The notes below the pieces were generated by a model. That model did no database searches and was not told where the DNA came from. It worked only from the letters and a program-made list of their open reading frames with translations. A stretch of 55,855 nucleotides of DNA, from assembly GCA_026645575.1 (NCBI GenBank), contig JAPKMW010000077.1, positions 1-55,855 of the forward strand, in the 5' to 3' direction. The translations under genes and the position numbers were made by a program. The first letter of the stretch is position 1, and the number at the start of each line of letters is the position of its first letter. This document shows, in pieces, positions 1 to 9,380 of this stretch. The DNA comes from Caldilineaceae bacterium (lineage in GTDB: Bacteria > Chloroflexota > Anaerolineae > Caldilineales > Caldilineaceae).

Positions 1-9
1 GTCGTCTTT

Positions 10-48
10 GTTGACAGGATCGTCTGGTCAAACCTTCCCGGAAGATGG
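10..48. repeat. Partial copy of a dispersed intergenic element
   Basis: The block GTTGACAGGATCGTC at 10-24, followed by CCCGGAAGATGG at 37-48, recurs in the same order at 15961-15975 and 16000-16011, upstream of a cohesin-protein gene. In the second copy the blocks lie inside a larger palindrome. The left arm of this copy would lie outside the window. No coding potential is seen. Confidence 0.5.
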
Positions 49-179
49 CGGTCAACTCCCCCAGTTCCGATTGAGCCGGAGTTATCTCTTCGCTATGACA
101 TCATCAACGGGTGGACAGGATCTAGCCTGCCCTGTTGACTAGTGCGCCCCTGGGCATTTTCCGCTATGCTAACCATAAG

Positions 180-258
180 GATTGCCAGAGGGCGTCATGC
201 TTGGCGTCTACCAGAACCCTAGCAGCGCACTGCTGGGGTTCTTTGTGCAGGAGGAAAG
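180..258 (+). promoter_or_regulatory. 5' leader of the glycerol-3-phosphate operon with a terminator-like hairpin
   Basis: A 13-bp stem (213-225 paired with 230-242, one G-T pair, CGCA loop) is followed by TTTG just before the ribosome binding site AGGAGG at 249-254. The hexamer GGCGTC occurs twice upstream, at 191-196 and 203-208. A strong hairpin placed immediately before the Shine-Dalgarno sequence suggests attenuation or mRNA processing. I could not match it to a known riboswitch class. Confidence 0.35.
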
Positions 259-1758
259 ATGCAACAACCCTTTGATGTCATCATTATCGGCGGCGGCATT
301 GTCGGCTGTGCGCTGGCGCGGGAATTGGTGCGCTACCGCCTCCGCGTTGCCTTGGTCGAGAAAGAAGCGGAAGTCGGCTTTGGCACCAGCAAGGCCAACA
401 GCGGCATTATTCATGGCGGCCACCATGCCAACCCGGCCACGCTTAAGGGCAAGCTAGAATGGGCCGGCAACCAGCGCTGGGACAGGCTCTGCGCCGAGTT
501 GGGCTTTGGTTTCAAGCGTATTGGCGAGTTGACCGTCGCCCTCAGTACGGAGGAAGTGCCGGAGCTACACAAGCTGCTCGATCAGGCAACGACCAAAGGC
601 GTTCCTGGGCTGGCCTTATGGGACGGCGAACAGGTGCGCCGGGAGGAGCCGGCGTTGAGCGCAGCAGTGATCGCCGCCGTCTATGCCCCCACTACGGCGG
701 TGATCAACCCTTATGAAGCCTGCTTTGGCCTGGCCGAAAGCGCAACGCACAATGGCTTGACGCTGCTAACGGCTTGTCGGGTGCAGGGGTTTACACAAAC
801 AGCAACCGGCTGGCTGGCCCACACCACGCGCGGCGAACTGGCAACGCGCTTTGTGGTAAATGCCGCCGGGCTTTACGCCGATGCCATCGCCGCATTGGCC
901 GGAGTGCGCACCTTTACGATCCAGCCGCGCAAGGGCGAAGAATACCTGCTTGATAAACGGCTCAAAGGGTTGGTCAAGCATATCATCTTCCCCTGCCCCA
1001 CGCCGCTCTCCAAGGGCATTCTGATCATCCCCACTTTTGATGGCACGTTGATGGTCGGCCCTACCGCCGAAAGCGTCAACGACAAAGAGGATCGCACGAC
1101 CACAATGGCCGGCAGCGCCGAAATCTTTGCCGCGGTGCAACGGCTGACGCCCGGCATTAGCGAACGCGATTGTATTGCCGAGTTTGCCGGTGTACGCGCT
1201 GCCGCTCGCCCTGAGCTTGCCGAATGGGCTGAGGGGGAAGATTTCATCATTGGCCCAACGGCAAAACGGGGTTTTCTCCATGTAGCGGGCATCCAATCCC
1301 CCGGCTTGACTGCGGCGCCGGCCATTGCCGAGTTGGTGGTCGAACTCTTGCGTGATGAGGGGTTGGCGCTGGTGCCCAAGGCCGAGTTTGTGCCGACCTT
1401 ACCCAAACCGATCCACTTTGCCGCCCTCACAACGCCGGAGCAGATGGCGCTGGCCGCCCGTGACGGACACTATGGACGCATCGCTTGTCGCTGCGAAGTT
1501 GTGACCGAAGGCGAGGTACGGGATGCGATTCGGCGGGGCGCTTGCACCTTGGACGGTATCAAGTTTCGCACACGGGCCGGCATGGGGCGCTGTCAGGGTG
1601 GGTTTTGCACGGCGCGCTGTATGGCGATTCTGGCGCGTGAATTGGCGATCCCGTTGAGTGCTGTCACCAAGCGGGGCGGCGATTCGTGGCTGGTCTGCGA
1701 ACAGCCGGCAGAAATGCCCACAGCGACGGAGATGGGCAATGAGGTAGCGTATGATTAG
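259..1758 (+). CDS. FAD-dependent glycerol-3-phosphate dehydrogenase, GlpA-like
   Basis: This 499-residue protein is a D-amino-acid-oxidase-fold flavoenzyme that probably oxidises glycerol-3-phosphate to dihydroxyacetone phosphate at the membrane. The N-terminus carries the FAD dinucleotide motif GGGIVG (about residues 11-16). The last ~90 residues form a BFD-like [2Fe-2S] domain with a CRCE pair and later cysteines in GRCQGGFC. The start is fixed by AGGAGG five bases upstream. It overlaps the next gene by 8 bp, and the downstream GlpB-like and DUF1667 genes form the three-gene set known from anaerobic glycerol metabolism in Firmicutes and Thermotogae. No glycerol kinase is in the window. Other substrates such as 2-hydroxyglutarate are possible for this fold, but the neighbours argue for glycerol-3-phosphate. 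Confidence 0.85.
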   Translation: MQQPFDVIIIGGGIVGCALARELVRYRLRVALVEKEAEVGFGTSKANSGIIHGGHHANPATLKGKLEWAGNQRWDRLCAELGFGFKRIGELTVALSTEEVPELHKLLDQATTKGVPGLALWDGEQVRREEPALSAAVIAAVYAPTTAVINPYEACFGLAESATHNGLTLLTACRVQGFTQTATGWLAHTTRGELATRFVVNAAGLYADAIAALAGVRTFTIQPRKGEEYLLDKRLKGLVKHIIFPCPTPLSKGILIIPTFDGTLMVGPTAESVNDKEDRTTTMAGSAEIFAAVQRLTPGISERDCIAEFAGVRAAARPELAEWAEGEDFIIGPTAKRGFLHVAGIQSPGLTAAPAIAELVVELLRDEGLALVPKAEFVPTLPKPIHFAALTTPEQMALAARDGHYGRIACRCEVVTEGEVRDAIRRGACTLDGIKFRTRAGMGRCQGGFCTARCMAILARELAIPLSAVTKRGGDSWLVCEQPAEMPTATEMGNEVAYD

Positions 1759-3028
1759 CAATCTAGTGCGTCACTTCCACCCGGCCTACGATGTGGTTGT
1801 GGTCGGCGGCGGACCGGCGGGACTGGGCGCAGCGCTGGCGGCGAAAGAAAATGGCGCCGAACGGGTGTTGGTCATCGACCGGGAAGCGGAGGCCGGCGGC
1901 ATTCTGCTTCAGTGTATCCACACCGGTTTTGGCCTCCATCACTTTGGCGAGGAGTTGACCGGGCCGGAGTATGCCCAGCGGGTACTGGAACAGGCATTGG
2001 AAAAAGAGGTCGATCTGCTCACCGATGCCTATGTACTGGACATTGCCCGCGACCGTCAACTCAAGGTGCTGTCAGGGGCGCATGGCGTGCAACTTCTGCA
2101 AGCCGGTGCGGTGGTGTTGGCGATGGGGGCGCGGGAACGGACACGCGGCGCCATTCGCATTCCCGGCGAGCGACCGGCCGGCGTCTTTACCGCCGGGTTG
2201 GCGCAGAAACTGGTCAACCAGATGGGCTATCTGCCCGGTCGTCGCGCCGTGATTCTTGGGTCGGGCGACATTGGGTTGATCATGGCGCGGCGGTTGACGC
2301 TGGAAGGGATTGAAGTGGCCGGCGTCTTTGAAATCATGCCGCACGCCAACGGACTAAACCGCAATATCGTCCAATGTCTCCATGATTTTGATATTCCGCT
2401 CCACCTTTCGACAACGGTGGTCGGGATTCATGGCCGCGACCGGGTGGAAAAGGTCATGGTGGCGCCGGTGGATCACCAGTTACAGCCGATCCTCAGTCGC
2501 GCCTGGGACATTCCTTGCGATACCCTCTTGCTTTCTATCGGCCTCATTCCCGACAATGAGTTGGCCCATCAACTACGGCTGCGGCTCGACCCCGTAACCA
2601 GCGGTCCCGTGGTGAGCAGCACGATGGAGAGTTCCATGGATGGCCTCTTTGCTTGTGGCAACACAGTGCATATCCACGATCTGGTTGATTTTGTCAGCGC
2701 CGAGGCCGCTCTGGCCGGCGCCAATGCGGCGCGCTATGTGACCGGTCATCTGCCACCCGCGGACAACGTGCGTCTGATCCCTGGTGAAAATGTCGCCTAC
2801 TGTGTGCCACAGACGATAGCCACCGATCGCGAGCATACGGTCTACCTGCGGGTGCGCCAACCGTTGGAGCAATGCAGCCTGCGTCTGGGTTCTCTGCTCG
2901 GTAATGTAGTCTACGAAAAGAAGTTGCGCTATGTCTTCCCCGCTGAGATGGTCAGCCTCAAACTACGTCCACGCATCCTGGCCGATTTTCATGGCGATGC
3001 GCTGGCGGTGGATGTGGTGGCGCGGTAG
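1751..3028 (+). CDS. NAD(P)/FAD-dependent oxidoreductase, GlpB-like subunit
   Basis: This 425-residue pyridine nucleotide-disulfide oxidoreductase-fold protein has an FAD site near the N-terminus ([12 protein letters not shown], about residues 17-28) and a second Rossmann motif, LGSGDIG, about residues 170-176, suggesting NAD(P) binding. It starts within the end of the GlpA-like gene (8-bp overlap), so translation is probably coupled. In related operons this protein passes electrons between the GlpA-like flavoprotein and an acceptor, with DUF1667 as partner. It could be annotated simply as an FAD-dependent oxidoreductase; the operon context supports the electron-transfer role. Confidence 0.8.
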   Translation: MISNLVRHFHPAYDVVVVGGGPAGLGAALAAKENGAERVLVIDREAEAGGILLQCIHTGFGLHHFGEELTGPEYAQRVLEQALEKEVDLLTDAYVLDIARDRQLKVLSGAHGVQLLQAGAVVLAMGARERTRGAIRIPGERPAGVFTAGLAQKLVNQMGYLPGRRAVILGSGDIGLIMARRLTLEGIEVAGVFEIMPHANGLNRNIVQCLHDFDIPLHLSTTVVGIHGRDRVEKVMVAPVDHQLQPILSRAWDIPCDTLLLSIGLIPDNELAHQLRLRLDPVTSGPVVSSTMESSMDGLFACGNTVHIHDLVDFVSAEAALAGANAARYVTGHLPPADNVRLIPGENVAYCVPQTIATDREHTVYLRVRQPLEQCSLRLGSLLGNVVYEKKLRYVFPAEMVSLKLRPRILADFHGDALAVDVVAR

Positions 3029-3073
3029 AGGATAGAAGACAGAAGATAGAAGCTAGGGCAAAGGGGGGGTAGT

Positions 3074-3445
3074 GTGGAGACGACGGTGAATTATTTGTGT
3101 ATTGGCTGTCCATTGGGCTGTCGGTTGGAGGTGGATGAGGCGGGGGATGGGCATGTGGTGGAGGTGCGGGGCTTTTCTTGTAAGCGGGGGCAGGCGTATG
3201 CGTTGCAAGAACATTCGTCGCCCCAACGGATGGTGACGACCACCGTAGCGATTGAGGGCGCACTGCTGGCCCGGCTGCCGGTGCGCACCAACAAACCAGT
3301 AGGCAAAAACCAGGTCATGGCGATCTGTCAGGTGCTACGCACGTTCAAAGTCCTGGCGCCGATTCAACGCGGGGCCATCATCCTCCCCAACGTTCTGAAC
3401 AGCGGCGTCGATGTCATTGCCTCCCGCAGCATGGGGGCGATCTAA
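3074..3445 (+). CDS. DUF1667 domain-containing iron-sulfur-type protein
   Basis: This 123-residue protein starts with GTG behind a run of Gs (about 3064-3070). The N-terminus holds CIGCPLGC, and a fourth cysteine follows in FSCKRG, so four cysteines could bind an Fe-S cluster or zinc. DUF1667 proteins are typically encoded third after GlpA-like and GlpB-like genes, as here (45-bp gap), and are presumed electron-carrier or assembly subunits of that dehydrogenase. The precise role is not established. Confidence 0.8.
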   Translation: METTVNYLCIGCPLGCRLEVDEAGDGHVVEVRGFSCKRGQAYALQEHSSPQRMVTTTVAIEGALLARLPVRTNKPVGKNQVMAICQVLRTFKVLAPIQRGAIILPNVLNSGVDVIASRSMGAI

Positions 3446-3539
3446 AAACAGTGGAGGGCGGATAGTGCCGACCATTTGCTATCGGTAGACCGCAACGCAA
3501 TCAAGGGTGAGTCGATTGACGTTGGACTACGCGACCACC

Positions 3540-3597
3540 CGACTACGAACTACTGACTACGGACTATGGACTATGGACTATAGACTATAGACTATCC
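3540..3597. repeat. Short-period degenerate tandem repeat
   Basis: Seven-base units of the GGACTAT/AGACTAT type run through this stretch upstream of the UbiB-like gene, preceded by related GACTACG units. Similar low-complexity strings of different sequence occur in other gaps of the window. Confidence 0.6.
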
Positions 3598-3625
3598 ACC
3601 ATCCACCAAACACAAGGTTGCACCC

Positions 3626-5311
3626 ATGAACCTATTTGGTCACTCCAGTCTGTTTTGGTCGAAACGGCATCGGCGGCGGAGCCGGGAGATTGCCGAAATT
3701 TTGACGCGGCATGGCTTGGGGGCGCTGGTGGCCCAATTGGGGTTGGTGCGGTATTTGGATTGGTCGCGCCGGCTCTTGCACAGAACGGAGAATCGGACAC
3801 ACAATAGCCCAGGACGACACCTGCGCTTGGCCTTTGAGGAACTTGGCCCGACCTTTATCAAACTGGGGCAGTTATTGAGTACCCGCCCCGATCTCCTGCC
3901 GCCGGAGACGATTAGCGAACTCAAATTGTTGCAGGATCACGTGCCGCCGGCGCCGTGGGCGGATGTGCAACCCTGGCTGGAAGCGGAGGTAGGGCGACCC
4001 CTGGCGACCTGTTTTGCCACTATTGAAAGCATACCACTGGCTGCCGCCTCGCTGGCACAAGTGTATAGCGCAACACTGGCCGACGGCAGCCAAGTGGTGG
4101 TGAAGGTGCAACGGCCCCAGATCGAGCCATTGATTGAGACCGACCTGGAAATCCTGCTGGCGTTGGCCCACCGTGCGCAACAGCGCAACCCTGTGGGTGA
4201 ACTCTACGATCTGGTGGCAATGGCTGAAGAGTTTGCCGTCACCATCCGCAGCGAGTTGGATTACCGGCGCGAGGCGCACAATGCCGAACTCTTTGGCGCC
4301 AATTTTGCCGACGCCGCTTATGTTCACATCCCAAAGATTTACTGGAACTACACCACACGCCGCGTACTGACCATGGAGCGGTTAGACGGCATCAAAATTG
4401 ACGACATTGACGCGTTGACCAAGGCCGGCCATGATTGTAAGGAAGTGGCGCGCGCCGCCACTCGCTTTGTCTTCAAAGAAATTTTAGAAGATGGCGTCTT
4501 TCACGCCGATCCCCATCCGGGGAATTATGTGGTGCTGCCAGGGACGGTGATCGGCGTGATGGATTTTGGCAAGGTCGGCTATGTTGATACGCGCGACCGG
4601 GTGGCGTTGACCCTGCTCTTTATTGCCCTGATCCAGATGGATGCACCAGCAATCGTCGATCAGATGATCCGGCTGCGCTTTGTCGAGCGCACGGTTGAGC
4701 GCGAGGCGTTGGAGGCCGATCTGCGCCGCCTCTTGAAACAGTTTCAGGGCGTCCCCTTGCATGAGATCAGAATCACGGCGCTGCTCAACGCGCTGTTGGC
4801 CCTGGTCTTTCGCCACCGCTTGCGCCTGCCAACCGATTTCATTCTACTCCTGCAGACGCTCTCGATGATGGAGGCGGCAGCGATCAAACTTGACCCCGAC
4901 TTTGAGATTTTCACCGTTGCCAGGCCCTATGTACGGCGCTTCCAACGGCAGCTTTGGCTCCGTCCGCAGTGGGGGCCGGAGGCGTTGCGCAGTACGGTCG
5001 CGTTAAGCGATCTGTTGCTGCGCTTGCCCCAACGGGCCGTGCGTATTTTGGATCGCCTGGAAGAAGATAATCTAGGGCTTCAGGTGCGCGTACCCCAGTT
5101 GCCAACGATTTTGCACAAGGTGGATCGCGTTGCCAACCAATTTACCATCACCCTCCTGACCGCGGCTTTTATCATTGCCGTAGCCTGGCTGCTACCCTTG
5201 CTCGATCTCACCTGGCCCTGGAACCTTGCCACTTGGCTAGTCGTCGGCGCGTTTGCCATTGTGAATGGGGCCGGCTTGTGGTTGTTGGCACGCATTATGC
5301 GATCAGATTGA
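3626..5311 (+). CDS. ABC1/UbiB (AarF) family atypical kinase
   Basis: This 561-residue protein belongs to the ABC1/ADCK/UbiB family of protein-kinase-like ATPases, which support quinone or other isoprenoid lipid metabolism at the membrane. The family KxGQ motif is seen as KLGQ at residues 79-82, the Ala-rich nucleotide loop as AAASLAQVY, the catalytic-loop region as HADPHPGNY, and the metal-binding triad as DFG. Two predicted membrane helices close the C-terminus, as in other bacterial members. It stands alone, between a repeat-filled gap and a long hairpin. No quinone biosynthesis gene is nearby, so the substrate cannot be inferred. Confidence 0.9.
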   Translation: MNLFGHSSLFWSKRHRRRSREIAEILTRHGLGALVAQLGLVRYLDWSRRLLHRTENRTHNSPGRHLRLAFEELGPTFIKLGQLLSTRPDLLPPETISELKLLQDHVPPAPWADVQPWLEAEVGRPLATCFATIESIPLAAASLAQVYSATLADGSQVVVKVQRPQIEPLIETDLEILLALAHRAQQRNPVGELYDLVAMAEEFAVTIRSELDYRREAHNAELFGANFADAAYVHIPKIYWNYTTRRVLTMERLDGIKIDDIDALTKAGHDCKEVARAATRFVFKEILEDGVFHADPHPGNYVVLPGTVIGVMDFGKVGYVDTRDRVALTLLFIALIQMDAPAIVDQMIRLRFVERTVEREALEADLRRLLKQFQGVPLHEIRITALLNALLALVFRHRLRLPTDFILLLQTLSMMEAAAIKLDPDFEIFTVARPYVRRFQRQLWLRPQWGPEALRSTVALSDLLLRLPQRAVRILDRLEEDNLGLQVRVPQLPTILHKVDRVANQFTITLLTAAFIIAVAWLLPLLDLTWPWNLATWLVVGAFAIVNGAGLWLLARIMRSD

Positions 5312-5324
5312 TGGTTAAGCCGAT

Positions 5325-5384
5325 CGCTCCTAGCCAGTCCGTGACTGGCGTTGTAGGCCGCCAGTCACGGACTGGCTAGGAGCG
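5325..5384. repeat. Intergenic palindrome, family P1 (26-bp perfect stem)
   Basis: Positions 5325-5350 pair perfectly with 5359-5384 around an 8-base loop. The core TAGCCAGTCCGTGACTGGC is shared with the hairpin at 48371-48436, and in varied form with those at 18706-18763, 21357-21423, 25588-25646 and 50725-50783. It lies 13 bases after the UbiB-like stop codon and could also end transcription, although no T-run follows. Confidence 0.85.
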
Positions 5385-5515
5385 AATTTATGTGGTAATA
5401 ACAAAACGCTGCCAGGCTGACCAGTCTGGATCCTATCCAGATAGGTAGCGACAAAATGGTCGAGGGTTGCTATTGTAAGAGGTAACATCAACCGAGAAAC
5501 CGAGAAAGTCTAGCA

Positions 5516-6274
5516 ATGCTTGTGCGCAAACGTTTGCCTGATCTGGTAGCGGAACATCGACCGGCGGCCATCCGCTCCCGACTTGATGGGATGCAACAAC
5601 ATAGTTATGTGGGTGATGCCGTCTTAGGCGGGATCGATGGTTGTGTGACCACCTTTGCCGTGGTGGCGGGCGCCGTTGGCGGCGGTTTTCCAACAGTGGT
5701 CGCCATTGTGTTGGGTTTTGCCAACCTGCTGGCCGATGGCTTTAGCATGGCAGTGAGCAACTATCAGAACACCAAGAGTCAACGCGAATTTGTTGAAGAG
5801 GCGCGCCGCACCGAAGAGCGCCACATTGAACAGATCCCAGAGGGCGAACGCGAAGAGATTCGTCAGATCTTTGCGCGCAAAGGCTTTGACGGCGAGACAC
5901 TGGAACGCATTGTTGATGTCATCACCCAGGATCGCCAACTGTGGGTAGATACGATGTTGACCGAGGAATTGGGATTGCAGATTGAGGGTCCCAGCCCGTT
6001 ACGTGCCGCGGCGGCCACCTTTCTTGCCTTCTTTGTCGTTGGCGTCATCCCCCTGATTCCCTTTTTAGTGCCTACGTTAACGCCAACCCAAACATTTGTC
6101 ACCAGCGCCGTTGTCACAGCCCTGGCTTTCTTTGGTGTTGGCATGGGCAAGGGGTTTGTGTTGGGGCGAGCGATAGTGCGCAGCGGCTTGGAGACACTTT
6201 TCGTGGGAGGCATGGCGGCCTTATTAGCTTATGCGGTGGGGGCATGGCTGCGCACCACTTTTGGCGTGGCGTAG
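5516..6274 (+). CDS. VIT1/CCC1 family transporter
   Basis: This 252-residue membrane protein belongs to the vacuolar iron transporter (VIT1/CCC1) family, which moves Fe2+ or Mn2+ across membranes. The family's first helix pair is recognisable (GGIDGCVTTFAVVAGAVGG, then FANLLADGFSMAVSNY), followed by a charged Glu-rich cytoplasmic segment (about residues 80-145) that corresponds to the metal-binding domain, and three C-terminal helices. Five membrane segments in total match the family. The ATG at 5516 has only a weak purine stretch upstream, so the start is less certain than the family call. Confidence 0.85.
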   Translation: MLVRKRLPDLVAEHRPAAIRSRLDGMQQHSYVGDAVLGGIDGCVTTFAVVAGAVGGGFPTVVAIVLGFANLLADGFSMAVSNYQNTKSQREFVEEARRTEERHIEQIPEGEREEIRQIFARKGFDGETLERIVDVITQDRQLWVDTMLTEELGLQIEGPSPLRAAAATFLAFFVVGVIPLIPFLVPTLTPTQTFVTSAVVTALAFFGVGMGKGFVLGRAIVRSGLETLFVGGMAALLAYAVGAWLRTTFGVA

Positions 6275-6365
6275 GGCATAGAGCATTATTCGCTGTTACA
6301 CTTTAGCCGGCGGTGTGTCCACCATCGTGCCATACCGCATAACCGAATAGACAAGGAAGTCAATT

Positions 6366-8156
6366 ATGGTCACGGCTGTGAGTAAACTTAAAACTTTCCG
6401 CATCAATCCTTCCTTATCGTTACCAGTGCGCCAGATCGCACTGATCATCCTGTTGGCGTTGGTTGGGTACAGTATAGCGCCGCCCAACCTCACGACCGGC
6501 GCCTATGTGGCTCAAATCCACACGACGGTCGCCGGGCAGACGATTACGCTCGACTTCCCCTTTGCACTTGGGGATGCCGCCGGCGCCCAAGTCACCCAAA
6601 GCGCCACGGTCAATGGCATCACGCTCCTAGTCATGGGCCAAGAGCAATATCGGCTGGGCATTGGGGAACGGCTGCGCTGGCAAGTGCGCGCGTTCGATGC
6701 AGCGGGTCAACCTGTAGCGCTCGATCTGAAAACGACTGGTTCTCTGCTGGTCGGAACGGGCTATCAACAGAGCCTGCCGCCCACCACCCAAGTGCAAGAT
6801 GAAGCGGGGACATGGCTGCTCTTTACCATGCGAATGCCATTGCAGGCCAAAACTACGCTGGCTCTCCTTTTTGCCGTGGCTGGGTTGTGGTTAACCGAGT
6901 TGATCCCGCTAGCGGCGAGTGCGCTCTTGATCCCGGTGGTGGCTGTTGTCACCGGCATTGCCGGCGAGACGGCGGTCTTTCAAGCCTTTGCCGACCCGAT
7001 CATCATGCTCTTCCTGGCCGGTTTTCTGCTGGCCGAAGGGATGCGACGCACTGGGCTGGATCGCTGGGTGGCGTTGGCAATTCTCCACCGTTCCAGCGCC
7101 CAGCCGGCCTATCTGATGTTGACGCTCATGGCGCTGACCGCCTTTCTTTCCATGTGGATGTCCAATACCGCCGCCGCGGCCATCACCATCCCCATTGCGC
7201 TGGCGATTCTGGCCAAGATCCCCGACGACGAGGAGCCGACCGGCTTTCGCAAAGCGCTCATTCTCGCAGTTGCCTACGCAGCGACGATTGGCGGCATCGG
7301 CTCGGCTATCGGCACACCGGCCAATATGTTGGCGGTGAGCTTTCTCAACAAATATACAGGGGCGGAGTTGGCCTTTGCCCATTGGTTTGCTTTTGGTCTG
7401 CCCGTGGTTGTCTTGATGCTCCCGATTATCTGGCTCTATCTGCTCTTTACCTTTGGCCTCAACCCCTGGCGCGTCAATGGCGCGATTCGCCATTCGATTC
7501 AGCACGAACTCTATGCCGCCGAGTTTAAGCAACAAGCCCCTCTGGGTCGCGACCAGAAATTAGTGCTGGGCATCTTTCTGGGCGTCATGGCCTTCTGGCT
7601 CACGGAGGAATGGCACGGCATCTCGACTGCCATTGTCGCGATCGGTGGCGCGCTGCTGCTCTTTTTATTGCGGTTGGTGAAAGAAGAGGATCTGAATGCG
7701 ATCAACTGGAACGCCCTGCTGACCTTTGGCGGCGGTCTGGCGATTGGCACGCTGTTGGTCAATACCGGCGTTTCGGACTGGATCGCCTTGCAACTGGTGG
7801 GGTTGAATAGCTTGCCGGCGGCGCTGGTCGTCTTTCTGGTGGCAGGGTTGACGCTTTTGCTGGGCGCCTTTATTTCCAACACGGCCTGCGCCGCCATGCT
7901 TATCCCCCTGGCGATACCGCTGGCGCAACTCCTGGGGCTAGACCCGCGCCTGCTGGTGGCGGTGGTGGCGATTGGCTCCTCCATCGACTTTGCCCTGGTC
8001 ATTGGCACCCCGCCGACCATGTTGGCCTACGCCACCGGCTTCTTCCGCACCAGCGAAATCTTCCGCCGCGGTCTGCTACTTGACCTGATTGGGCTGCTCT
8101 TGCTAAGCTTTGGCGTGATCTGGATCTGGTGGCTGCTTGGCGCAGTCCAATTGTAG
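6366..8156 (+). CDS. SLC13/DASS family anion transporter with an N-terminal extracytoplasmic domain
   Basis: This 596-residue protein is a divalent anion:Na+ symporter-family carrier, expected to move dicarboxylates, citrate or sulfate. The two family SNT signatures are present, MWMSNTAAAA (about residue 262) and FISNTACAAMLIP (about residue 505). Unusually, one membrane helix (about residues 22-38) is followed by roughly 115 hydrophilic, beta-rich residues before the first canonical helix near residue 165. That segment should lie outside the membrane if the first helix is inserted normally. AAGGAAG lies about six bases upstream of the start. No partner gene is adjacent, and the substrate is not predictable. 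Confidence 0.85.
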   Translation: MVTAVSKLKTFRINPSLSLPVRQIALIILLALVGYSIAPPNLTTGAYVAQIHTTVAGQTITLDFPFALGDAAGAQVTQSATVNGITLLVMGQEQYRLGIGERLRWQVRAFDAAGQPVALDLKTTGSLLVGTGYQQSLPPTTQVQDEAGTWLLFTMRMPLQAKTTLALLFAVAGLWLTELIPLAASALLIPVVAVVTGIAGETAVFQAFADPIIMLFLAGFLLAEGMRRTGLDRWVALAILHRSSAQPAYLMLTLMALTAFLSMWMSNTAAAAITIPIALAILAKIPDDEEPTGFRKALILAVAYAATIGGIGSAIGTPANMLAVSFLNKYTGAELAFAHWFAFGLPVVVLMLPIIWLYLLFTFGLNPWRVNGAIRHSIQHELYAAEFKQQAPLGRDQKLVLGIFLGVMAFWLTEEWHGISTAIVAIGGALLLFLLRLVKEEDLNAINWNALLTFGGGLAIGTLLVNTGVSDWIALQLVGLNSLPAALVVFLVAGLTLLLGAFISNTACAAMLIPLAIPLAQLLGLDPRLLVAVVAIGSSIDFALVIGTPPTMLAYATGFFRTSEIFRRGLLLDLIGLLLLSFGVIWIWWLLGAVQL

Positions 8157-8222
8157 ATGGTATCATGTGATTGGATTTGTGGCGTGGGTTTACAATTGGG
8201 AAGTAAGCAGATTAGACAAAGT

Positions 8223-8286
8223 AGAGATTGAGAGATTGAGAGATTGAGTAGCTGAATCTCTCAATCTCTCAATCTCTCAATCTCTC
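8223..8286. repeat. Inverted repeat of AGAGATTG units
   Basis: Three AGAGATTG units (8223-8248) are answered by their reverse complement (about 8257-8286) across a short loop. The same unit in a similar hairpin recurs at 49566-49639. It lies between the SLC13 gene and the next small membrane-protein gene. Confidence 0.75.
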
Positions 8287-8356
8287 CCGTACTCGTAATT
8301 GCCTTCTCAACCCTTGTTACTTCTCAACCCTTGTTAATTGAGTAGAATGAGCGTCA

Positions 8357-8776
8357 ATGCCGCCGGTTACTCGTACTTTTATTAAAACTGGCTTGCTCTA
8401 TTTGGTGGCCGCCTTGTTGACCGGCTTGCTGGTTGCCGGCTATGCGCCCTTTGGTTGGCCGGTCTGGTTTGCTGCCCTCTCGCCGGTCTATTTTCATCTC
8501 TTTATGGTCGGCTGGGTGACGCACTTGATTATCGGCGTCGCCTATTGGATGTTCCCCAAGTTTACCAAAGAGCAGCCGCGCGGGTCAGCAACACTGGCTT
8601 GGACAGTCTATGGCTTGCTCAATAGCGGGCTGCTCCTGCGCGTGGTGGCCGAGCCGTGGCAGAGTGTGCAGCCGGGGCCGCTTTGGGGCTGGCTGCTGGT
8701 AACGTCGGCGGGGTTGCAGTGGCTGGGCGGGGTGGTCTTTGTCATCAACACGTGGCCGCGGGTGAAAGAGAAATAG
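8357..8776 (+). CDS. Small four-helix membrane protein, heme-copper oxidase subunit I-like
   Basis: This 139-residue, very hydrophobic protein has four predicted helices. Its second helix region, with His47 and His56 around MVGW and ending in YWMFPKF, resembles a helix of cbb3-type oxidase subunit I and NnrS proteins, where histidines bind heme or metal. It is far too short to be an oxidase catalytic subunit. The gene at 8907-9311 is a paralogue. A role in heme, copper or nitric-oxide-related membrane chemistry is possible but unproven. Confidence 0.6.
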   Translation: MPPVTRTFIKTGLLYLVAALLTGLLVAGYAPFGWPVWFAALSPVYFHLFMVGWVTHLIIGVAYWMFPKFTKEQPRGSATLAWTVYGLLNSGLLLRVVAEPWQSVQPGPLWGWLLVTSAGLQWLGGVVFVINTWPRVKEK

Positions 8777-8789
8777 GCAGTCGTCCGTA

Positions 8790-8837
8790 GTCGTGAAGTC
8801 GCGTAGTCGTGAAGTCGCGTAGTCGTGAAGTCGCGTA
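8790..8837. repeat. Three perfect tandem copies of a 16-bp unit
   Basis: The unit GTCGTGAAGTCGCGTA occurs at 8790-8805, 8806-8821 and 8822-8837, between the two paralogous four-helix membrane protein genes. Partial units flank it (GTCGTCCGTA before, GTCCGTAG after). Confidence 0.9.
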
Positions 8838-8906
8838 GTCCGTAGTTGGCTGGTGTACCGCGGCTGCATTGCGGTCTATTTGGTAGTTGATGAGATAGAG
8901 GGGTTC

Positions 8907-9311
8907 ATGCCTCGTCTGAGTGTTTGGATGATCCGCACCGCCCTGCTCCACCTACTAGCAGGCTTTACCATTGGTGCGTTGCTGCTTGCCAACAAAGGCA
9001 TACCGATCCACCCAATGGTCTGGCGCTTGTTACCGACCCATATCGAACTTCTCTTGCTGGGCTGGACATTGCAACTGGCGCTGGGCGTGGCTTTTTGGAT
9101 ATTGCCCCGTTTTCAGAATGACCGGCCACGGGCGTGGCTGGCCTGGGTGGCCTACCTGCTGTTAAATCTTGGGATCGGGTTGGTTGCGGCCGGCGCCTAT
9201 CTGACAACAATTCCGGCGCTGACCTTCTGGGGTCGCTTATTAGAAGTGGGGGCAGCGCTGGCTTTTGCTCTTCATGCGTGGCCCCGTGTTAAGCCGCCGA
9301 TGGCCATATAA
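8907..9311 (+). CDS. Small four-helix membrane protein, paralogue of the 8357 gene
   Basis: This 134-residue protein aligns with the preceding small membrane protein almost without gaps (G-W, then FWILPRF against YWMFPKF, then R-x-W-x-AW). The start at 8907 is preferred because GAGGGG lies just upstream and the residues before it in the longer frame do not resemble the paralogue. At the two positions where the paralogue has His47 and His56, this protein has Glu47 and Gln56, while His45 is present nearby. The pair may form a heterodimer, or this copy may have lost a metal-binding function. Confidence 0.6.
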   Translation: MPRLSVWMIRTALLHLLAGFTIGALLLANKGIPIHPMVWRLLPTHIELLLLGWTLQLALGVAFWILPRFQNDRPRAWLAWVAYLLLNLGIGLVAAGAYLTTIPALTFWGRLLEVGAALAFALHAWPRVKPPMAI

Positions 9312-9365
9312 TTGGGCAACAAGGAGTTCGCACGGGGGGCGTGCGAACTCCTTGTTACCCCAATT
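9310..9365. terminator. Hairpin between convergent genes
   Basis: Positions 9310-9333 pair with 9341-9365 (one mismatch and one bulge) around a G-rich loop. It overlaps the stop of the plus-strand membrane protein gene and lies just beyond the stop of the minus-strand C25 protease, a position suited to ending transcription from both sides. A T-rich stretch is weak, so it may be only a repeat. Confidence 0.5.
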
Positions 9366-9380
9366 ATGTTTTACGCTCCT

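Noticed and set aside
180..258. Fluoride or purine riboswitch upstream of the glycerol-3-phosphate operon
   Set aside because: GGCGTCTACC resembles part of such motifs, but the remaining conserved core and the stem arrangement could not be found.
5325..5384. CRISPR repeats
   Set aside because: The palindromes are single, far apart, with no regularly spaced repeat-spacer array and no cas genes.
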